From: Mameliella sp. CS4
GTDB taxonomy: Bacteria; Pseudomonadota; Alphaproteobacteria; Rhodobacterales; Rhodobacteraceae
Direction: 5' to 3'
DNA length: 64,000 nucleotides
Assembly: GCF_019392335.1 (NCBI RefSeq)
Contig: NZ_JAHXRQ010000008.1
Coordinates: forward strand, 124,001 to 188,000
Part shown: positions 59,843-64,000 of the stretch, one piece after another
Layout: each line of letters opens with the position of its first letter
Position numbering within the stretch: position 1 is the first letter of the stretch
Position numbers and translations under genes: made by a program
The notes under the pieces: generated by a model
The model's input: only the letters and a program-made list of their open reading frames with translations
The model's database searches: none
Told to the model about the DNA's origin: nothing

Positions 59843-62746
59843 CTACAGCACGAAATCGGCAGCGGTCAGCCCGGTAACGCCGGCCACCCGCAGCTCGGCA
59901 TCTATCGCGCCATCTCCGTTCACATCGAACTGCACGATAGTCGAACCGGTGCCCGTCTCGAACAACCGCAGTTCGGGATTGCCGGAGGGCGCGAAAGGGG
60001 CGGTGCCTCGGAATTCGAAGACACCGGCAGAGACGGCAGCAATGTCGATCTGGTCCAACCCCTGCTGAAAATCCATGATCTGGTCGCGATCTGCCCCGAT
60101 CCCGAGGTCTGGTGCCGACAGAAAGACAAAGACATCCGCATCCGCGCCACCGGTCAGGAAGTCGCGGCCGTCGCCGCTGAACAAACGGTCCTGACCGGCG
60201 CCGCCCAGCATGGTGTCATTGCCTTCGCCACCGTTCAGTGTGTCATTGCCTCCGGCCCCGTTCAGCCTGTCGTTGCCCCCATTTCCGGACAGTTCATTGT
60301 CCAGGTGATTGCCGATCAGCACGTCGTTGCCATCGCCTCCCGCCGCGTTCTCGAAGTTGCGGATCGTGTCCCCGGCAGCAATCGCATCGCCGGAGACCGA
60401 GTTATTCCACAGCCGGACGATCACGTCGTTTGCCGCCAAACTGTAGTCCAGCGTATCCCGGTCCCCTGGAGAGCCGTCCATGATATCGGCCCCGTCGGAG
60501 CCGAACAGCACATCGTCGCCGGTCCCGCCGATCAGGCTGTCGGCGCCATTGCCGCCATCCATCGTGTCGTTCCCGGCGGACCCGAGCATCGTATCGTTGC
60601 CGTCCGGATCGCTGGCCCCCGCTCCGCTGAGCAAGAGGTCATTTCCGTTGCCGCCGATCATGCTGTCAGCGCCAAGCCCGCCGTAGAGCGTGTCGTTCCC
60701 GCCAGAGCCGTTCAGCGTGTCGTTGCCGCCCTGGCCATGCAGAGAATTTCCAAGATGGTTGCCCGTGAGCGTGTCATTGCCAGCGCCGCCCGCCACGTTT
60801 TCAAAGTTGCTGATCGTGTCCCCGGTGGCCTCCGGATCGCCAGACACAGCGTTGCTCCAGAGATTGACGTTCACACCGGCGGTGGCCAGCCTGTAGTCCA
60901 ACGTATCGCTGTCTCCGGGGGAGCCGTCCAGGAAATCGGCCCCCGTCCCTCCGGCGATCCAGTCATCTCCAAACCCGCCGATGATACTGTCGAGGCCGGC
61001 GTTGCCGTAGAGCGAATCGTCTCCCCCATTGCCGGCCAGGGTGTCGTTGCCTGGATTGCCGATCAGGGTGTTGGCAAGGTGGTTGCCCTGGAGGATGTCG
61101 TTCCCGGATCCGCCCCGAGCCGCCTCGAAATTCAGGATCGTGTCCCCGGCCGCAACCGGATCGCCCGAGACCGTATTGTTCCAGAGCCGGACGATCACCT
61201 GCGTCGTCGCAAGGTCGTAGAGCAGGTAGTCGGTGCCGCCGGGCGACCCGTCGAGGGTCTCGGCACCGGTGTTTCCGATGATCAAGTCATCGCCAATCCC
61301 GCCGATGATGCTGTCGGCGCCGTCCCCCCCGTCCATCGTGTCGTTCCCGGCGTTGCCGTTCAGGACATCGACGCCTTCTCCGCCGTGCAGATCGTCGCCG
61401 GCACCGCCACCGTGAAGGGTGTCATTGCCGCCGTTTCCGGTCAGGACATTGCTCACCTCGTTGCCGGTCAACTCGTCATTGCCGCTGCCGCCGGTCGCAT
61501 TCTCGATCACCACGCCGTTGGCGATGGTGAACCCACCGTGGAACGCGGGCAGATGAGTGACAAAGCCGCCGCCGCCCGACTCGAAACCCAAGGTCGCGGC
61601 GCGCAGGTCGATGACCGCGTCGCTGGAGCCGTCGTGGCGGATTTCATCGGTGCCGGAGACGTCCCAGATCGCCGCGTATCCGCTATTGATGGCCGTCAGA
61701 AGATAAGTGCTGTCACCGGCGCCCGTCGTCGTGTTCGCCCCATACATGTTTTGCACGGCGGCGATATCGATCGGGGACGGCGTATAGACCGAGCCATAGG
61801 GCGTCACGGATTCAGGCAGGTAGCCGAGCGGCCCGGTCGGCCAGCCACGGTTGTAGCTCATCACCGTAAAGACCTCTTGGTTGAGGTCGTTGTCGCCGTA
61901 GGAAAAGAATGGGGTGGTGACGCCGGGCAATACGACGCCTTCATGCGGGTGATCCAGGCCCAGCAGATGGCCGATCTCGTGGATGACGATGGCAAAGGCA
62001 AAGCCGCCATCGTCCAGAGATCCCGCATCGGTCCATTGCGAAACCCGGTTGGATAGGCGCATCACTTGCAGCGTCCCGCCGGGGAATTGGGCGTCCCCGT
62101 AGGGCGGGGAATCGCCCAGAACCACCTCGATATCGGCCTCGGCGCGGTTGGTCGTCTGCACGAACTGAAGGTCCGCCACCTCGGACCAGGTGGCAAAGGC
62201 GGCCATGATCCGCTGCTGTTCATAGGCGCTGGCCGCGTCGGCCGTGATGCCCCCGACCACATCCCCGGCATCGGCGATATAGACGCGGATCGGATCCGAC
62301 GTGTCGATAAGATAGGTGGTCTGCAATACAGAGCTCAGGTCCACGGTCGGCGCTGCGGCGGTTCGTTCGGACTGGTGGGGCTCTGTCAGTGTCACGCTGT
62401 CCCGGGCGAACGATAAATAGGCGTCCGTCGGTGACGGCGCGGTACGGAAGATGGCGGCGGTCCCATCATCGGCACTGGCCCTGTTCGGGAGTGTTTCCAG
62501 GAGGGGCGCGGCGGCCGTGTGCCCGGCCCATCCGCCTCCTGCAAGCAGCAGATCAACAAATTCTGCCGGTTCCAGGCTTGGTCGGACCCTGGGCTCCCCG
62601 GGATCCGTCGGTCCCTGCATCAGGGAGGCCGGATACCAGTCCTGATTGTCGGCACTCTCGATGCGGTCTTCAAAGGAAGCACCTGTGCCAAGGATGGCTG
62701 TGACGGTCTTGGTGCCTTGAATCGCGACTGTTCCGCCGATGGACAT
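59843..62746 (-). CDS. serralysin-type M10 metalloprotease with large RTX region
   Basis: A 967-residue secreted protease. There is no Sec signal, as expected for type I secretion. The catalytic zinc site is HEIGHLLGLDHP (H256, E257, H260, H266), and the Met-turn is TVMSYNRG (M296, Y298 ligand). Before it lies a propeptide-like region with an unusual acidic, serine-rich stretch. From about residue 420 to the end there are RTX nonapeptides interrupted by three copies of a longer module (see repeat entry). The C-terminus DAELRVAGVTGLTAADFVL resembles the hydrophobic type I secretion tail. The TolC/HlyBD partners are not in the window. Confidence 0.92.
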   Translation of the reverse strand: MSIGGTVAIQGTKTVTAILGTGASFEDRIESADNQDWYPASLMQGPTDPGEPRVRPSLEPAEFVDLLLAGGGWAGHTAAAPLLETLPNRASADDGTAAIFRTAPSPTDAYLSFARDSVTLTEPHQSERTAAAPTVDLSSVLQTTYLIDTSDPIRVYIADAGDVVGGITADAASAYEQQRIMAAFATWSEVADLQFVQTTNRAEADIEVVLGDSPPYGDAQFPGGTLQVMRLSNRVSQWTDAGSLDDGGFAFAIVIHEIGHLLGLDHPHEGVVLPGVTTPFFSYGDNDLNQEVFTVMSYNRGWPTGPLGYLPESVTPYGSVYTPSPIDIAAVQNMYGANTTTGAGDSTYLLTAINSGYAAIWDVSGTDEIRHDGSSDAVIDLRAATLGFESGGGGFVTHLPAFHGGFTIANGVVIENATGGSGNDELTGNEVSNVLTGNGGNDTLHGGGAGDDLHGGEGVDVLNGNAGNDTMDGGDGADSIIGGIGDDLIIGNTGAETLDGSPGGTDYLLYDLATTQVIVRLWNNTVSGDPVAAGDTILNFEAARGGSGNDILQGNHLANTLIGNPGNDTLAGNGGDDSLYGNAGLDSIIGGFGDDWIAGGTGADFLDGSPGDSDTLDYRLATAGVNVNLWSNAVSGDPEATGDTISNFENVAGGAGNDTLTGNHLGNSLHGQGGNDTLNGSGGNDTLYGGLGADSMIGGNGNDLLLSGAGASDPDGNDTMLGSAGNDTMDGGNGADSLIGGTGDDVLFGSDGADIMDGSPGDRDTLDYSLAANDVIVRLWNNSVSGDAIAAGDTIRNFENAAGGDGNDVLIGNHLDNELSGNGGNDRLNGAGGNDTLNGGEGNDTMLGGAGQDRLFSGDGRDFLTGGADADVFVFLSAPDLGIGADRDQIMDFQQGLDQIDIAAVSAGVFEFRGTAPFAPSGNPELRLFETGTGSTIVQFDVNGDGAIDAELRVAGVTGLTAADFVL
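60190..61255 (-). repeat. three tandem long modules inside the serralysin gene
   Basis: Three copies of a long unit begin at 61255, 60931 and 60481 on the minus strand (spacing 324 and 450 bases). Each starts with DGSPG, has a LWxNxVSGDxxAxGDTI core and NFE, then GGxGND RTX repeats and GNHL. Copies are similar at DNA level, so they are likely recent duplications. Units two and three share DTLDY; unit one has YLLYD. Confidence 0.7.
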
Positions 62747-63254
62747 GGACGGCTTCCCCCTAATGTCTCTGTCTATTCCCGGAGGCAGCTGCGCCTGATT
62801 GGCAAAGAAGACACCAAATCAACGGCAATAAAGGATCACAGTGTCCGGCTTTCCAAACTGTGGAAACTCCCATGATGAGACCACAGCGGGCAAGTTTCGG
62901 CAAAGGAATTCGCGTGGCGGGTGCGCAGGTCTTGGGGTGCGTTGGCCCTGTGGCCTGACCGGATACCCGTGCCTCATCCATTGCGGGCCTGGATGCCCCT
63001 TCAGGGTGTCGGCCCATTGCGCGACCCGCGAGCAGGTGAACAACGATCTGGGTGGCGGGTGCGACGCGGTCCCGATGCCCGGTTTGTCTTGTCCACCACA
63101 AGGCTCGGTTCTGCTGTAAGCCCCTCGGGGGTATGGCCGTGCCGACCGACGGATCGCGGCGCGACACGTTGTGAACCGTCGTTCAATTGAGTTGAGAATG
63201 ACACGCCGTTGTCACATGCAGGGTCTAGGTGAAATTCATTCGGATGTTTTGAAG
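62747..63254. other. gene-poor gap before phnF
   Basis: 508 bases between the divergent serralysin and phnF genes. Open frames occur on both strands (up to 135 codons), but none has a family match, a ribosome site or normal codon use, so I see no supported gene. The right end holds the phnF promoter region with one dyad at 63199-63214. Confidence 0.5.
63199..63214. promoter_or_regulatory. candidate operator upstream of phnF
   Basis: TGACA-CGCCGT-TGTCA, a perfect five-base dyad, 40 bases before the preferred phnF start. GntR/HutC-type regulators often bind such short dyads near their own promoter. Confidence 0.35.
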
Positions 63255-63977
63255 ATGTCAAAAGAACGTTGGCGCGAAATTCGCGCGTTGATCGAACAGG
63301 AAATCATGGACGGTGTGTTGGAACCCGGGGCCAGGCTGCCCACAGAGCCTGAACTGGCAAGCCTGTATCAGGCCGGGCGCCATTCGGTACGCCGCGCGGT
63401 CGCGGAGCTGGCCAAGGAAGGGCACCTGAGCATCGAGCAGGGACGCGGCACCTTTGTGCAGCCGCGCCCGATGATTGATTATCCGATTGGGCGACGGACG
63501 CGGCTAAGGCGCAACCTTGGGCCACAGGGGCTGGCGGTGGCGGGCGAAACGCTGGGGTCCGAACGGATTGCCGCCACGGGCCGTGTCGCCCGGGTGCTGG
63601 GACTGGAAGAGGGCGCGCCGGTGATCGCCACGCGTCGCCGGTCCCTGGCCGATGGCGTGCCAGTCAACCTCGGGACGATCTACCACGACGCCACGCGCTT
63701 TCCCGACTACCCGGACCGGCGCCAGGCGCTGGGATCGACGACGGAGGTCTACAAGACCTACGGCATCAATGACTACCTGCGCGCCGAGACGCGCATTCAT
63801 GCCCGCCCGGCCCGCAGCGAAGAGGCCCGCCTGTTGAACCAGCATCCCGACATGCCGGTGCTGGTGGTGCGCGCGGTGGACAAGTCGCTGGATGGCAGGC
63901 CGCTCGCTTACAGCAAGGTGATCTGGTCGGCGGCGCGGGTGAAATTCAGCATCAACCCTGACGAGGACGAGGAATGA
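63255..63977 (+). CDS. phnF: phosphonate-metabolism regulator PhnF (GntR/HutC family)
   Basis: A 240-residue GntR-family regulator. The wHTH is GARLPTEPELASLYQAGRHS near residue 25, then VRRAVAELAKEGHLSIEQGRGTF, and the UTRA ligand domain fills the rest (TRRRSLADGVPVNLGTIYHD). The link DYPIGRRTRLRRNLGPQG is a mark of PhnF proteins. The start at 63255 is the Met nearest the domain; a GTG/ATG further upstream cannot be excluded, since its ribosome site is weak. It overlaps a gene start by four bases, as expected for phnG. Confidence 0.85.
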   Translation: MSKERWREIRALIEQEIMDGVLEPGARLPTEPELASLYQAGRHSVRRAVAELAKEGHLSIEQGRGTFVQPRPMIDYPIGRRTRLRRNLGPQGLAVAGETLGSERIAATGRVARVLGLEEGAPVIATRRRSLADGVPVNLGTIYHDATRFPDYPDRRQALGSTTEVYKTYGINDYLRAETRIHARPARSEEARLLNQHPDMPVLVVRAVDKSLDGRPLAYSKVIWSAARVKFSINPDEDEE

Positions 63978-64000
63978 CCGGAACAATCGCCGATCCGCCG
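63974..64000 (+). CDS. start of the next gene, probably phnG (partial)
   Basis: An ATG overlaps the phnF stop as ATGA, preceded by GAGGACGAGG, and nine codons are visible before the right edge. Too short to identify. phnG, the first C-P lyase subunit gene, follows phnF in many alphaproteobacteria, so that is the expected identity. Confidence 0.45.

Noticed and set aside
54365..62746. CRISPR array or DNA repeat element
   Set aside because: The short periodic repeats are in-frame RTX codons of two proteins, without constant spacer length or identical repeats.
62760..63167. 135-codon minus-strand frame in the gap before phnF
   Set aside because: No ribosome site, no family match, and an overlapping plus-strand frame of similar length; both look like chance.

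Overview
The window reads as chromosome of a high-GC, marine-type alphaproteobacterium, most likely a Rhodobacteraceae (Roseobacter-group) heterotroph. This is an inference from gene content: two TRAP transporters, a PotABCD-type importer, a soluble NAD-linked molybdenum formate dehydrogenase (fds), a DMSP demethylase next to a methanethiol oxidase, RTX/serralysin-type secreted proteins and a CtrA-like promoter site. No rRNA, tRNA, CRISPR array, intact insertion sequence or prophage is visible. Coding density is high, except for one decayed stretch at 43.0-45.1 kb and two gene-poor gaps near 59.6 and 63.0 kb.

Layout. 0-4.8 kb: a Tat-exported cysteine hydrolase (cut by the left edge), a small membrane protein, an AraC regulator, three small redox or stress enzymes and a divergent TetR regulator with two matching operators. 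4.9-15.1 kb: a LysR regulator, then fdsG-fdsB-fdsA-fdhD-fdsD, a TrmO-like gene and a FecBCD-fold ABC importer that I read as a molybdate/tungstate (MolABC-type) uptake system supplying the enzyme. 15.1-19.0 kb (minus): a polyamine-type ABC importer. 19.2-27.0 kb (minus): one apparent operon made of an amidohydrolase, TRAP DctQMP, a glutamine-synthetase-like ligase, an aldehyde dehydrogenase and an iron alcohol dehydrogenase. It looks like a complete gamma-glutamyl route for an amino alcohol; a divergent RpiR regulator sits at its head. 28.0-33.4 kb (minus): ytfQRT-yjfF sugar (galactofuranose-type) importer with a FadR-like regulator. 33.5-36.1 kb: LysR, EamA exporter, TetR. 36.3-43.0 kb (plus): a CO-dehydrogenase-like molybdenum hydroxylase of unknown substrate co-directional with a second TRAP transporter, under three evenly spaced palindromes. 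43.0-45.0 kb: five gene remnants. 45.1-50.0 kb: the dabA-dabB inorganic-carbon pump with a divergent LysR regulator. 50.1-54.1 kb (minus): an Lrp regulator, dmdA, mtoX and a six-helix membrane protein. 54.4-62.7 kb (minus): an alginate-like polymer module (PilZ/Alg44-like protein, Alg8-like synthase, AlgD-like dehydrogenase) flanked by two RTX proteins, one a serralysin protease. 63.3 kb to the right edge: phnF and the first codons of a probable phnG.

How the parts may connect. Demethylation of DMSP and oxidation of methanethiol yield one-carbon units; formaldehyde from MtoX would be oxidised elsewhere to formate, which Fds turns into CO2 and NADH using molybdenum brought in by the neighbouring importer. 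DabAB could recapture inorganic carbon. Several operons place a strong GC hairpin directly after a substrate-binding-protein gene, which would allow that protein to be made in excess over the membrane subunits. Functions were assigned from motifs and recalled family features; no database search was possible.
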